64,000 nucleotides of DNA from Salipiger pallidus (GTDB lineage Bacteria > Pseudomonadota > Alphaproteobacteria > Rhodobacterales > Rhodobacteraceae), in assembly GCF_014643635.1 (NCBI RefSeq), contig NZ_BMJV01000001.1, forward strand, positions 620,001 to 684,000, in the 5' to 3' direction. A program made the position numbers and the translations under genes. Shown here in pieces: positions 1 to 8,671 of this stretch. The first letter of the stretch is position 1. Each line of letters starts with the position of its first letter. A model generated the notes under the pieces. The model did not search any database. It saw nothing but the letters and a program-made list of their open reading frames with translations, and had not been told where the DNA came from.

Positions 1-992
1 AGCGGGTGTGCAAGCTTTACAAGGACCAGGGCTGGCAGCCGATCGTGGCGCCGGAGATGGAGTTTTTCATCGTCGCGCGCAACCTCGACCCGGCCAAGGA
101 AATCGAGCCGATGATCGGCCGGTCTGGCCGCCCCGCCGCCGCGCGGCAGGCCTATTCCATGACCGCCGTGGACGAGTTCGGGCCGGTCATCGATGACATC
201 TACGATTTCGCCGAAGCGCAGGGCTTCGAGATCGACGGCATCACCCAGGAAGGCGGGGCCGGTCAGCTCGAGATCAACCTGCTGCATGGTGATCCGGTGA
301 AGCTGGCGGACGAGGTGTTCTACTTCAAGCGGCTGATCCGTGAGGCGGCGCTGCGGCACGACTGCTTTGCCACCTTCATGGCAAAGCCCATCGCCAACGA
401 GCCGGGATCGGCCATGCACATCCATCATTCGGTGATGGACATGGAAACCGGCAAGAACATCTTCTCCGGCCCTCAGGGCGGCGAGACGGATGCGTTCTTC
501 CACTTCATCGGGGGCCTGCAGGCGCATTTGCCCGCGGCGGTGGCGGTGATGGCACCATACGTCAACTCCTACCGCCGGTACGTGCGCGACCACGCGGCGC
601 CGATCAATCTTGAATGGGGACGGGACAACCGCACCACGGGCATCCGCATTCCGCTGTCGGGACCAGGTTCGCGGCGGGTCGAGAACCGGCTCGCTGGGAT
701 GGATTGCAATCCCTATCTCGGGATCGCGGCGTCCCTGGCCTGCGGCTATCTTGGCCTCATGGAAGAGCGCAGGCCTTCGAAGCAATTTCGCGGCGATGCC
801 TACGAGGGCGAAGGGGACATTCCCCGCGTACTCGGGTCCGCGCTGGACATCTTCGACGAGGCCACGGCGCTGCACGAGGTGCTGGGTCCGGAGTTCGCGC
901 GGGTCTATTCCATCGTGAAGCGGGCCGAGTACGAGGAATTCCTGTCGGTCATCAGCCCGTGGGAGCGCGAGCACCTGCTGCTCAACGTCTGA
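1..992 (+). CDS. glutamine synthetase family protein, 5' end missing (gamma-glutamylamine synthetase-like)
   Basis: The reading frame is open at the window edge (the first whole codon is at 3-5), so this is the C-terminal ~330 residues of a protein that is usually about 450 long. The glutamine-synthetase catalytic domain is visible: GAGQLEINL (glutamate-binding and metal region), KPIANEPGSAMHIHHS (ATP/metal histidine region) and NRTTGIRIP. These enzymes ligate ammonia or an amine to glutamate using ATP in the cytoplasm. The next gene is a DadA/PuuB-type FAD oxidase, which suggests a PuuA-like role in making gamma-glutamylated amines such as gamma-glutamylputrescine. The amine substrate is an inference; the family assignment is firm. 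Confidence 0.85.
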   Translation, partial: RVCKLYKDQGWQPIVAPEMEFFIVARNLDPAKEIEPMIGRSGRPAAARQAYSMTAVDEFGPVIDDIYDFAEAQGFEIDGITQEGGAGQLEINLLHGDPVKLADEVFYFKRLIREAALRHDCFATFMAKPIANEPGSAMHIHHSVMDMETGKNIFSGPQGGETDAFFHFIGGLQAHLPAAVAVMAPYVNSYRRYVRDHAAPINLEWGRDNRTTGIRIPLSGPGSRRVENRLAGMDCNPYLGIAASLACGYLGLMEERRPSKQFRGDAYEGEGDIPRVLGSALDIFDEATALHEVLGPEFARVYSIVKRAEYEEFLSVISPWEREHLLLNV

Positions 993-1035
993 TCCGCGCG
1001 GTGGGGCGGAGGGGGGCGTCGCCAGCGGGCTCGGA

Positions 1036-1106
1036 CCGATGGCGCCTCGCTGGCAACTCCCCCGCCTTCGGCCCCCCCCGGCGTATTTTGAAAGAGAAGA
1101 AGAAGG
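1036..1106 (+). repeat. dispersed intergenic repeat, copy A (CGGCGTATTTT core)
   Basis: An imperfect hairpin (GCCAGCG about 1020, CGCTGGC about 1047) and a C-rich run lead into CGGCGTATTTTGAAAGAGAA. The same core occurs at 58811 on this strand and at 62571-62594 on the other. Here it sits just before the FAD oxidase start and supplies the purine-rich stretch in front of its GTG. Confidence 0.6.
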
Positions 1107-1114
1107 GCGGGCGC

Positions 1115-2416
1115 GTGGATCTGCTGTTTTCCAATGACCGCAAGGGCGAATACCCCGAAAGCTGGTACGCCGCGACAGGGATGGAGTTGCCCTCGTTTAA
1201 GGCGCTGCGGGGTGATGTCCGGGCAGATGTGTGCATCGTGGGGGGCGGTTACACCGGCCTCTCGGCGGCGCTGCACATGGCCGAGGCCGGGCTATCCGTG
1301 GTCCTACTCGAGGCGCACCGGGTGGGTTTTGGCGCCTCGGGGCGCAATGGCGGGCAGCTCGGAAGCGGGCAACGCGTGGACCAGCTGTCGCTCGAGGAGA
1401 TGCTGGGGGCCGAGGATGCGCGCAAGTACTGGGTTCTGGGGGAAGAGGCCAAGGATCTCGTGCGCGACCTCGTGGCCCGTCATGGCATCGACTGCCACTT
1501 GAAGCCCGGCGTGGCATGGTGTGGATCGCGTCCCGCGGAAGTGGCACACCTGCACGAGTATGCCGCCCACATGCAGGACCGCTATGGCTACGAGATCGAG
1601 GCGCTGGACGCCGAGGGATTCCGCGAGGTCTGCCCATCGGACGATTACTGCGGCGGAGTGATTGACTGGGGCTCGGCGCATCTGCATCCCCTGCGGCTGG
1701 CGCAGGGTCTTGCGCGCGCCGCCGAGGCTGCGGGGGCGCGGATCTGCGAGCGGTCCCACGTGACCGGCATCGAGGACGGTGCCGAGGTGGTGGTGCGGAC
1801 CGGCGAAGGGATCGTGCGGGCGGGGCATCTCGTGCTGGCGGCCAACGGCTATCTTGGCCCGTTGCAGCCCCAGGTGGCGCGGCGCGTCATGCCGATCAAC
1901 AACTTCATCGCGGCCACCGAGCCGCTCGGGGAGCGTACCGGGGAGGTGCTTCGCAAGGATATCGCCGTGGCGGATTCGCGTCATGTGGTGAACTACTTCC
2001 GCCTGAGCCACGATGGTCGGCTGCTGTTCGGCGGCGGCGAAAGCTACGGCTACCGCTTCCCGCGCGACCTCAAGGCCAAGGTGCGCGCACCAATGCTCGA
2101 GATCTTCCCGAGCCTGCGGGACGTGCGGCTGGATTACGCCTGGGGCGGCACACTGGCGATCACCATGAAGCGCCTGCCCCATCTTGCCCGGCTGGGCGAG
2201 AACGTCATCAGCGCCTCGGGCTATTCGGGCCACGGGGTCGGCACTGCCGTCCATGCCGGACGGCTGCTGGCCGAGACGGTGCGCGGCCAGTCGGAGGGGT
2301 TCGATGCCATGGCCGCCCTGCCCACCCCGCCCTTCCCCGGTGGACCGGCCTTGCGCACGCCGCTGCTGACACTGGCGATGACCTGGTTCGCGCTGCGCGA
2401 TCGCATCGGTCTCTAG
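1115..2416 (+). CDS. FAD-dependent amine oxidoreductase (PuuB/DadA-like)
   Basis: A 433-residue DAO-family flavoprotein. The Rossmann nucleotide-binding motif VGGGYTG is at residues 42-48, followed by the FAD-family signature FGASGRNGGQL around residues 72-82, and a C-terminal FAD-contacting GYSGHGVGTA. Such enzymes oxidise secondary amines with oxygen; beside a glutamine-synthetase-like ligase the likely substrate is a gamma-glutamylated polyamine. The frame is open far upstream into the previous gene, but I choose the GTG at 1115 because the MDLLFSNDRKGEYPESWY start matches the usual N-terminus of this family and a purine-rich ribosome site (AGAAGGGCGG) precedes it. Transcription probably ends at the hairpin at 2467. 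Confidence 0.85.
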   Translation: MDLLFSNDRKGEYPESWYAATGMELPSFKALRGDVRADVCIVGGGYTGLSAALHMAEAGLSVVLLEAHRVGFGASGRNGGQLGSGQRVDQLSLEEMLGAEDARKYWVLGEEAKDLVRDLVARHGIDCHLKPGVAWCGSRPAEVAHLHEYAAHMQDRYGYEIEALDAEGFREVCPSDDYCGGVIDWGSAHLHPLRLAQGLARAAEAAGARICERSHVTGIEDGAEVVVRTGEGIVRAGHLVLAANGYLGPLQPQVARRVMPINNFIAATEPLGERTGEVLRKDIAVADSRHVVNYFRLSHDGRLLFGGGESYGYRFPRDLKAKVRAPMLEIFPSLRDVRLDYAWGGTLAITMKRLPHLARLGENVISASGYSGHGVGTAVHAGRLLAETVRGQSEGFDAMAALPTPPFPGGPALRTPLLTLAMTWFALRDRIGL

Positions 2417-2466
2417 CGCCCGCCCCTTCGGCACCTGACGCAATCGTGCAACGCCTTGCGCCCTCT

Positions 2467-2490
2467 CGGCCCCCTTGCGGGGGCCGTTTT
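2467..2490 (+). terminator. rho-independent terminator after the FAD oxidase
   Basis: CGGCCCCC, a TTGC loop, GGGGGCCG and then TTTT: a perfect 8-bp stem with a U-run, 50 bp after the oxidase stop. Confidence 0.85.
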
Positions 2491-2553
2491 CACTTGGCTG
2501 TCACAGTCCCGTTGTTTAAGCTTTCCTGAAATGGATATTCGGGAAATCGAAAT

Positions 2554-3768
2554 ATGAGCACTCTGCCGAACATGCACGACGCGGATCCCATACCCGAGCA
2601 GGCCCGCGCCGAGATCGACCGCCTGCTGCAATCAGGCGACCTTTTCCGCTACACCGCGCCTCAGGACGCGCCTGTCGCCCTGCTGGAACGCGAGTTCGCG
2701 CAGATGATGGGCAGCAAATACGCGCTGGCCGTGTCGAGCTGCTCTGCCGCACTGTTCCTGTCGCTGAAAGCGCTCGGCCTGCCCCGCGATGCGCGTGTAA
2801 TGATCCCCGGTTTCACCTTTGCCGCGGTGCCGTCGTCGATTGTGCATGCGGACTGCATCCCGGTGCTGTGCGAGGTCGGCGACGATTACCGCATCGACAT
2901 CGTCGATTTCGAGGCGAAGCTGCCCGGCGTGAGCGCGGTCATCGTCAGCCACATGCGCGGGCATACCTCGGACATGGACGCGATCATGGCGCTGTGCGAT
3001 GCCGCTGGCGTGCCGGTGATCGAGGATGCGGCACATTCGCTGGGCACTGTCTGGGACGGACGCAATATCGGCACAATCGGGCGCATCGGCTGTTTCAGCT
3101 TCCAGAGCTACAAGATGGTCAACGCGGGTGAAGGCGGCATCCTCATCACCGATGACGCCGACATCGTGGCGCAGGCGGTGATCCTGTCCGGCGCTTACGA
3201 GCACAACTGGAAAAAGCACATGATCCCCGGCGACAACGGGGCCGATCTCGACGCGGCCTTTGCGCGCTGGCAGAACAAGCTGCCACTTTACAACCTGCGT
3301 ATGTCGAACCTGTCCGCGGCCGTGATCCGGCCGCAGTTGCCGCATGTGGCCAAGCGGGTCGCGGATGGCCGGCGCAACCACGATTTCGTTGCCGCGCGCA
3401 TTGTCCGCAGCCCATGGATCGAAGTGCCGGAGAAGCTTGCGCTTGAAGAGCGCGCGCCGGATTCGTTGCAGTTCAACCTGTGCGGCATGGACCGCGAGCA
3501 AATGAAGCGCTTTGCCGAGACCGCGGCAGGCCTCGGTGTGAAGGTGCAGGTCTTCGGGCTGTCCACCGACAATGCCCGCGCCTACTGGAACTGGGAATTC
3601 CTGCCGGAGATGCCGGATCTGCCGAACACCCGCGCCATGCTGGAACGGGCTTGCGACACCCGCCTGCCCGCTCGGCTGAGCCTCGAGGATTGCGCCGGCG
3701 TCGCCGATGCGCTGATCGAGGCTGCCGATGCGGTGATGGCAGACAGCGCGCTGCGCGCCTACGCCTGA
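2554..3768 (+). CDS. DegT/DnrJ/EryC1/StrS-family PLP aminotransferase
   Basis: A 404-residue fold-type I PLP enzyme. SSCSAALFLSLKALG near residues 63-77 and the Lys-bearing SFQSYKMVNAGEGG (Schiff-base lysine about residue 187) are typical of the DegT sugar aminotransferase family, as is IEDAAHSLG upstream of it. The family aminates keto-sugars for surface polysaccharides or antibiotics, but no nucleotide-sugar gene lies nearby, so the substrate cannot be named. The gene stands alone between two terminators (2467 and 3791), so it is its own transcription unit. The ATG at 2554 follows a short upstream region with a weak ribosome site. Confidence 0.85.
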   Translation: MSTLPNMHDADPIPEQARAEIDRLLQSGDLFRYTAPQDAPVALLEREFAQMMGSKYALAVSSCSAALFLSLKALGLPRDARVMIPGFTFAAVPSSIVHADCIPVLCEVGDDYRIDIVDFEAKLPGVSAVIVSHMRGHTSDMDAIMALCDAAGVPVIEDAAHSLGTVWDGRNIGTIGRIGCFSFQSYKMVNAGEGGILITDDADIVAQAVILSGAYEHNWKKHMIPGDNGADLDAAFARWQNKLPLYNLRMSNLSAAVIRPQLPHVAKRVADGRRNHDFVAARIVRSPWIEVPEKLALEERAPDSLQFNLCGMDREQMKRFAETAAGLGVKVQVFGLSTDNARAYWNWEFLPEMPDLPNTRAMLERACDTRLPARLSLEDCAGVADALIEAADAVMADSALRAYA

Positions 3769-3790
3769 CGCCCCGACCAGAAACGCCAAA

Positions 3791-3816
3791 AGGCGCGCCA
3801 GACGGCGCGCCTTTTT
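3791..3816 (+). terminator. rho-independent terminator after the DegT-family gene
   Basis: AGGCGCGCC, loop AGAC, GGCGCGCCT then a T-run: a perfect 9-bp stem. The 219 bp between here and the stop of phaR hold no gene I can support. Confidence 0.9.
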
Positions 3817-4035
3817 CATTTGGACCAAAGGGTCCGGATCGGTCGCATGACAAGGGCCGGTCTGACTTGCGTTCCTTCATCGGACCAGCGCGGGTCAGGC
3901 TCGAGGCAGTCCATTCCCGGTCCCCTAAGTCGCTCCGGATAAGGCCCTCCAAGGCCCTACACCACCTTGACCGGGCTGTCAGTGGCACGACAATCGGCTT
4001 GGCCTCGGCCGCCCCAAAGCCAGATCAGGCCCGGA

Positions 4036-4608
4036 TCACTTCTCCATCTTCGAAAGCTTCGACTGAAGTTCCGCCAGCTGCTTCTTGATGCTGTCGAGGT
4101 CCTCTTCCCCTTCGCCCTCGGGGGACGGACCGGACCACTGGCTGCCCATGCCGGGCATGCCGCCAGCTGCCCCCATGCCGCCAGTCATCGCCTTCAGAAA
4201 AGCCTCTTGCTGGGCTTTCATTGCCTCGAGTCCGGGAATCTTGGGCATCATCGGGTTCGAGCCCATGCCCTCGGCCCACTTGGCCTGGCTGTCGCGGAAC
4301 ATCTCGAAACTGGCCGCAAGGAACTGTGGCACCGCCGAGGTCGCCGTGGTGGTGTAGCTGCGCACGAGGTCGGTCAGAACGTTGATCGGCAGCACGCTTT
4401 CGCCGCGGCTTTCGTGTTCGGCCACGATCTGGAGCAGGTATTGCCGGGTCAGGTCGTCGCCGGATTTCAGGTCCACGATCTGCACGTCACGGCCTTCGCG
4501 GATCAGCCCTGCGATGTCCTCAAGCGTGACGTAATCGGATGTCTCGGTGTTGTAGAGACGGCGGCTCGCGTAGCGCTTGATGAGCAGTGGTTTCTTCGGG
4601 TCTGCCAT
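4036..4608 (-). CDS. phaR: PhaR, polyhydroxyalkanoate synthesis repressor
   Basis: A 190-residue protein starting MADPKKPLLIKRYASRRLYN, with the conserved PHB/PHA accumulation regulator N-terminal DNA-binding domain (about residues 8-68, including YVTLEDIAGLIREG) followed by the second PHB_acc domain (about 70-115). The C-terminal part is Met/Gly-rich and ends in a short coiled coil (DSIKKQLAELQSKLSKMEK). PhaR binds PHA granules and represses phasin and its own gene until polymer appears. No pha synthesis genes are in the window. TTGCAGCAA at 4634-4642, a short TGC-type palindrome 26 bp upstream of the ATG, is a possible self-regulatory site. Confidence 0.93.
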   Translation of the reverse strand: MADPKKPLLIKRYASRRLYNTETSDYVTLEDIAGLIREGRDVQIVDLKSGDDLTRQYLLQIVAEHESRGESVLPINVLTDLVRSYTTTATSAVPQFLAASFEMFRDSQAKWAEGMGSNPMMPKIPGLEAMKAQQEAFLKAMTGGMGAAGGMPGMGSQWSGPSPEGEGEEDLDSIKKQLAELQSKLSKMEK

Positions 4609-4699
4609 GGTTCGCCCTCCCCGGGATGATGCGTTGCAGCAAAGCCTAAGCGAGCCGCAGAAAAAAGAAAAGAGTTTGAACGCCTTCCGGGATGCGCGG

Positions 4700-5686
4700 T
4701 CAGCCTTGCGCCGCAGCGTCGCGGATCATGTCCACAAAGCCCTGAACGCTGCGCGACATCTCGAGCGGAAGCGGCCAGCCCGCCCCTTCGAGCACCGCGC
4801 GGTTGAAGGCCTCGACCTGCAGGACGTAGTGGTTCTGGATCGGGAAGCGCCACGTCTCGATGTGCCAGCCGGGGCGGTGCAGTTCGACCTCGGCCTGCCC
4901 GAACGACTGTGCGTTGTAGGGCACCGGCATGCGGATGACACCATCGGTGCCATGCAGCACGATCTCCTGCCACGGGGCGGCGCGCATGGAGATGTGTCCC
5001 GAGTAAACAAAGCCCGGGAAGCGCGCCATGACGTGGGTGGTCGCGTCGATGCCGTTGACCATGTCCGAACTGGCGTGAAGGATTTTCTCGGGGTCCTGCC
5101 CGGTCAGCAGCCGGACGGAGCCGAAAGCATAGACGCCGATATCCCCGGTGGCACCGCCGCCGGTGTCGGGCCTGTTGCGGATGTTTTCGAGATCGTCGTT
5201 GAAGAAGCTGTGGCTGGACGACACGCGGACAAGATCGCCGATAGCGCCCCCCTGCAGCAGGGCGCGCGCCTTGGCGAACTGGGGGTGATGGACGATCATC
5301 CACGCCTCGGCGATGAGCTTGCCGGTGCGGTCACGGGTGTCGATCAGGCGGTCGATCTCGGCCACGTTCATGCCGATGGGCTTCTCGCAAAGCACATGCT
5401 TGCCCGCTTCGGCGGCCTTTTGCGACCAGTCCACGTGCATGGCGTTGGGTAGCGGGATGTAGATCGCGTCAATCTCGGGATCCGCCAGCAGCGCATCGTA
5501 GCTGTCATAGACCCGAAGCCCCGGCGCAAACGCCACGAAAGGCGCGGCCTTGTCGGGGTTGGAGGTGGCGATGGCCGATAGGCTGCACCCGCTGGCGGCG
5601 TGGATGGCGGGGCCCATGGTCTTGCGGGCGAAATTTGCCGCCCCGAGGATACCCCAGCGAAGATGGCCCGTCAGATGCCCTGTCAT
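4700..5686 (-). CDS. Gfo/Idh/MocA-family NAD(P)-dependent oxidoreductase
   Basis: A 328-residue protein. The N-terminal Rossmann fold has WGILGAANFAR (about residues 10-20), and the family motif HVLCEKPIG lies around residues 93-101, where the lysine contacts cofactor and substrate. The C-terminal alpha/beta domain carries GGGATGDIGVYA. These enzymes oxidise or reduce sugars, inositols or related polyols; nothing nearby names the substrate. I place the start at the ATG at 5686 (MTGHLTGHLRWG) because it has a good upstream GGGAGA site; the open frame further upstream adds a non-family extension. It opens with a duplicated MTGHL/TGHL motif. Confidence 0.87.
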   Translation of the reverse strand: MTGHLTGHLRWGILGAANFARKTMGPAIHAASGCSLSAIATSNPDKAAPFVAFAPGLRVYDSYDALLADPEIDAIYIPLPNAMHVDWSQKAAEAGKHVLCEKPIGMNVAEIDRLIDTRDRTGKLIAEAWMIVHHPQFAKARALLQGGAIGDLVRVSSSHSFFNDDLENIRNRPDTGGGATGDIGVYAFGSVRLLTGQDPEKILHASSDMVNGIDATTHVMARFPGFVYSGHISMRAAPWQEIVLHGTDGVIRMPVPYNAQSFGQAEVELHRPGWHIETWRFPIQNHYVLQVEAFNRAVLEGAGWPLPLEMSRSVQGFVDMIRDAAAQG

Positions 5687-5770
5687 GTGTCGTCTCCCAT
5701 GTTTATTGTTCAAGACGGTAGCGCCCGGACACGCGCATGCAAGCGGTGGCCTTCGCATGGTCTCGACATG

Positions 5771-5801
5771 AAAAACGCCCCTCCCGCTGAGGGAGAGGCG
5801 C
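5771..5801 (-). terminator. rho-independent terminator after rpoH
   Basis: Read on the minus strand: CGCCTCTCCC, loop TCAGC, GGGAGGGGCG then TTTTT. It lies 30 bp after the rpoH stop. Confidence 0.85.
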
Positions 5802-5830
5802 TGTAATCAATACGAACATTGGGGGCCTGA

Positions 5831-6727
5831 TCAGGCCTGCGTCAGCATACCCTGCTGGCCAGCCAGCTCACGCATGCGCTTTTGCAGCTTTTCGAAGGCG
5901 CGGACTTCGATCTGGCGAATACGCTCGCGGCTCACCTCGTAGCGACCCGACAGCTCCTCGAGGGTCACGGCCTGCTCTGCAAGGCGGCGCTCTTGCAAAA
6001 TGTCGCGCTCGCGTTCGTTGAGCACGTCCATCGCCTGCACCAGCAACGCGCGACGGGCATCAAGTTCGTTGCGCTCCGCGTAGTCGGTGGCCTGATCGGC
6101 GTCCTCGTCCTCGAGCCAGTCCTGCCACTGCATGGAGCTCTCGTCCTCGGAGCCCACGGTCGCGTTCAGCGACGCATCACCGCCGGACATGCGGCGGTTC
6201 ATCGAGACCACCTCCGCCTCGGTCACGCCAAGGTCGTTGGCGATCCGCTTGACGTTCTCGGGACGCAGATCACCCTCTTCGAGCGCGCCGATGCGGTTCT
6301 TGGCCTTGCGCAGGTTGAAGAACAGCTTCTTCTGCGCCGACGTCGTGCCAAGCTTCACGAGGCTCCAAGACCTCAGGATGTATTCCTGGATCGAAGCACG
6401 GATCCACCACATGGCATAGGTGGCCAGGCGGAAGCCCTTTTCAGGATCGAAACGCTTGACCGCCTGCATGAGGCCGACGTTGGCCTCCGAGATGACCTCG
6501 GCCTGCGGCAAACCGTAGCCCCGGTAGCCCATGGCGATCTTGGCCGCGAGGCGCAGGTGGCTGGTGACCATCTTGTGGGCGGCCTCCGAATCCTGATCCT
6601 CGACCCAGCGCTTGGCCAGCATGTACTCTTCTTCCGGCTCCAGCAGCGGGAACTTGCGGATTTCGGAGAGATAGCGGCTCATCCCCGCTTCCGGGGACGG
6701 CGCCGGGAGATTGGCGTAGTTGCTCAC
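5831..6727 (-). CDS. rpoH: RNA polymerase heat-shock sigma factor RpoH (sigma-32)
   Basis: A 298-residue sigma-70-family factor. Region 2 (SHLRLAAKIAMGYRGYGLP ... DPEKGFRLATYAMWWIRASI) recognises the -10 element, and the C-terminal region 4 helix-turn-helix (LEELSGRYEVSRERIRQIEV) reads the -35. The RpoH-specific box QKKLFFNLRKAK is present, separating it from housekeeping sigma. It directs transcription of chaperone and protease genes on heat or oxidative stress. The frame is open upstream to 6877, but the GTG at 6727 (MSNYANLPAPSPEAGMSRYL) matches the standard N-terminus and has an excellent ribosome site (GGAGGAA). It most resembles the RpoHI form found in Rhodobacteraceae. Confidence 0.95.
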   Translation of the reverse strand: MSNYANLPAPSPEAGMSRYLSEIRKFPLLEPEEEYMLAKRWVEDQDSEAAHKMVTSHLRLAAKIAMGYRGYGLPQAEVISEANVGLMQAVKRFDPEKGFRLATYAMWWIRASIQEYILRSWSLVKLGTTSAQKKLFFNLRKAKNRIGALEEGDLRPENVKRIANDLGVTEAEVVSMNRRMSGGDASLNATVGSEDESSMQWQDWLEDEDADQATDYAERNELDARRALLVQAMDVLNERERDILQERRLAEQAVTLEELSGRYEVSRERIRQIEVRAFEKLQKRMRELAGQQGMLTQA

Positions 6728-6930
6728 GTGCCCTGTTCCTCCAATGTTATTGGGCTTAACATCCCATTTGGGAAGCCCGTGGACCTTTTTCAAGGGTTTC
6801 GTGCCTCGGATCGGCCGGGGCACGGTCTTGAAGTTGTTACGATGATAACGCGAAACCCCGTCGGTCCGATCCGACAAAGTGACGTTCTCACGACCTTGGG
6901 AAGGTTTGTAACCTATGTGCGTGGGGCGTG

Positions 6931-6961
6931 AAAACTGCGCAGACGGCCACCCGTCTGCGCA
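6931..6961 (-). terminator. rho-independent terminator after rluD
   Basis: TGCGCAGACGG and CCGTCTGCGCA form a perfect 11-bp stem with a 4-base loop. On the minus strand it is followed by TTTT, 20 bp after the rluD stop. Confidence 0.85.
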
Positions 6962-6981
6962 TCAGTGCACACAATGCAGGA

Positions 6982-8010
6982 TCATTCGCCGCGCAGCGCC
7001 GCGAGCAGGAAAACCATGTCCTGCGGTAAAGGCGCCTCGAAGGACAGGTGTTCTCCGGTGGCGGGATGCTCGAAGCCAAGCTCGGCGGCGTGCAGCGCCT
7101 GACGGGCGAATCCGGTGACCTCTGCGGCGGCGGCCTCGCCGATGGCCTTCACGGGTGCCTTGCGCTTCCCGCCATAGACCGGATCGCCCACGAGCCCGTG
7201 CCCGGCATGAGCCATGTGCACACGGATCTGGTGGGTGCGCCCGGTCTCGAGCCGGCATTGCACCAGCGCCATGGAAGGCGGGGCCCCAAAGCTTTCAAGT
7301 ACATGCGCCCTGGTGATGGCGTGCTTGCCGTGACCGTCGAAATACACTGCCTGCCGCTGGCGGTCAGTGCGGTGACGGGCAAGGCCGGACTGGATGTGCA
7401 GCACGTTGCCCGGCTCGACCGACACGCCGCGGGTGCCCATGAGCCGCGGATCCGCCTGATCGGGAACGCCATAGACCACCGCAAGATAGGAGCGGTTGGC
7501 CGAATGCGCCTCGAACTGCGCCGCAAGCCCGTGGTGGGCGCGGTCGGATTTGGCCACTACCAGCAGCCCCGAGGTGTCCTTGTCGATGCGGTGCACGATG
7601 CCGGGGCGCGCAACGCCCCCCACACCCGACAACTTGCCGCCGAAATGATGCAGCAGCGCATTCACCAGTGTCCCCGAGGGCGAACCGGGCGCGGGATGCA
7701 CCACCATGCCTGCCGGTTTGTCCACCACCACGAGGTCGTCATCCTCGTAGACGATGCTGAGGGGGATGTCCTCGGGGCCGATATGGCTTTCCTCGGCGAC
7801 GGGGACCATGATGTCGATCTCGTCACCTTCCTCGACCTTGCCCTTGGGATCGGTGAGCGCCTCGCCGCCACGCATGACCGCGCCTTCCGCAATGAGCTTT
7901 GCGAGACGCGTGCGCGAGAGGGAGGCAGCCTCTGGCACATCGCGGGCGAGCGCCTTATCAAGGCGCGCAGGCGGATTTTCCGCGATGACGATGCGCAGAG
8001 GCTGTTCCAT
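6982..8010 (-). CDS. rluD: RluD-family 23S rRNA pseudouridine synthase
   Basis: A 342-residue protein: an S4 RNA-binding domain (about residues 15-75, ARLDKALARDVPEAASLSRTRL) followed by the RluA-type catalytic domain. The catalytic aspartate sits in HRIDKDTSGLLVVAKSD, and the downstream LETGRTHQIRVHMAHAGHGL is a second family hallmark. RluD makes pseudouridines in helix 69 of 23S rRNA. The ATG at 8010 has a GGAG ribosome site that lies inside the divergent DUF6476 gene; the two start codons share bases (CATG). The frame runs on upstream to 8178 but that part is antisense to DUF6476. The assignment to RluD rather than another RluA-family member rests on domain order and length. Confidence 0.88.
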   Translation of the reverse strand: MEQPLRIVIAENPPARLDKALARDVPEAASLSRTRLAKLIAEGAVMRGGEALTDPKGKVEEGDEIDIMVPVAEESHIGPEDIPLSIVYEDDDLVVVDKPAGMVVHPAPGSPSGTLVNALLHHFGGKLSGVGGVARPGIVHRIDKDTSGLLVVAKSDRAHHGLAAQFEAHSANRSYLAVVYGVPDQADPRLMGTRGVSVEPGNVLHIQSGLARHRTDRQRQAVYFDGHGKHAITRAHVLESFGAPPSMALVQCRLETGRTHQIRVHMAHAGHGLVGDPVYGGKRKAPVKAIGEAAAAEVTGFARQALHAAELGFEHPATGEHLSFEAPLPQDMVFLLAALRGE

Positions 8011-8320
8011 GTCCCAAACTCCAGAACCCGAGGCCACGCCGGAACCGGCGAACCTGCGATTCCTGCGGGTGCTGGTCACGGTGCTCACGGCGGTGATGAT
8101 CGCCGGGCTTCTAACGATCCTCGCGGTGATTGTCATCCAGTTCCGCAATGCCCGCGCCCCTTTGCCAGAGGTGATCACCCTGCCCTCTGGCGCGACGGCC
8201 AGCGCCTACACCCAAGGCTCCGACTGGTACGCGGTGGTGACCAATGACGACCGCATCCTGATCTTCGACCGCGCGAGCGGCGATCTGCGGCAGGAAATGC
8301 AGGTACAGACAGCAGAGTGA
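8009..8320 (+). CDS. DUF6476-family small membrane protein
   Basis: A 103-residue protein with one membrane segment near the N-terminus (LRFLRVLVTVLTAVMIAGLL, about residues 16-44) followed by a short soluble domain with a beta-rich look (YAVVTNDDRILIFD). Its function is unknown; the family is known mainly from Rhodobacterales, where it lies divergent from rluD, as here. The start is the ATG at 8009, which overlaps the rluD start on the opposite strand by two bases. The longer open frame upstream is antisense to rluD and was rejected. Confidence 0.75.
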   Translation: MSQTPEPEATPEPANLRFLRVLVTVLTAVMIAGLLTILAVIVIQFRNARAPLPEVITLPSGATASAYTQGSDWYAVVTNDDRILIFDRASGDLRQEMQVQTAE

Positions 8321-8671
8321 TCCGACCTGCAGGTTCCCCTGCAGCTTTGGATTGCAAATGCGCCAAGCACGGCGTTCGATGGCCTCATGGGGATCGGATG
8401 CCGCGTCATCCCTTTGGCAAAAAGCGCAGCAGGTCCGGCGCCGCGACCTCCGTAAGCTGCGGGCGGTATGTCCGTGCACAAGCCCTGCGGAGCGCTCTTT
8501 GAGCACGAGCTTCGCCCGATCATCGCATTCAACAGCCATTAAGGTGACGAGTCGTTCACAGCGCCGGCGGTGTCGCTCACCAGTACTGACCTGCTGGCGA
8601 ACGGCGTGATCGGCGGCATCCACCTCTCCGGAGGGCACGCGGCAAATTGTCTGTCTGGGAGGAGAGGAAAG
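8321..8671. other. intergenic region without a recognisable gene
   Basis: 351 bp between the DUF6476 gene and tRNA-Tyr. CTGCAGG at 8327-8333 pairs with CCTGCAG at 8338-8344 and is followed by CTTT, a possible weak terminator for the DUF6476 gene. Open frames in both directions here have no family features or ribosome sites; I see no gene. Confidence 0.5.

Noticed and set aside
614-1114. In-frame 167-codon extension of the FAD oxidase upstream into the glutamine-synthetase gene
   Set aside because: It overlaps a well-supported gene in another frame and adds no family sequence; the GTG at 1115 gives the usual N-terminus.
1304-2443. Long antisense frame over the FAD oxidase
   Set aside because: A shadow caused by high third-position G+C; no ribosome site or protein family.
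6728-6877. N-terminal extension of rpoH
   Set aside because: The GTG at 6727 has a strong ribosome site and matches the normal RpoH start; the extension is not family-like.
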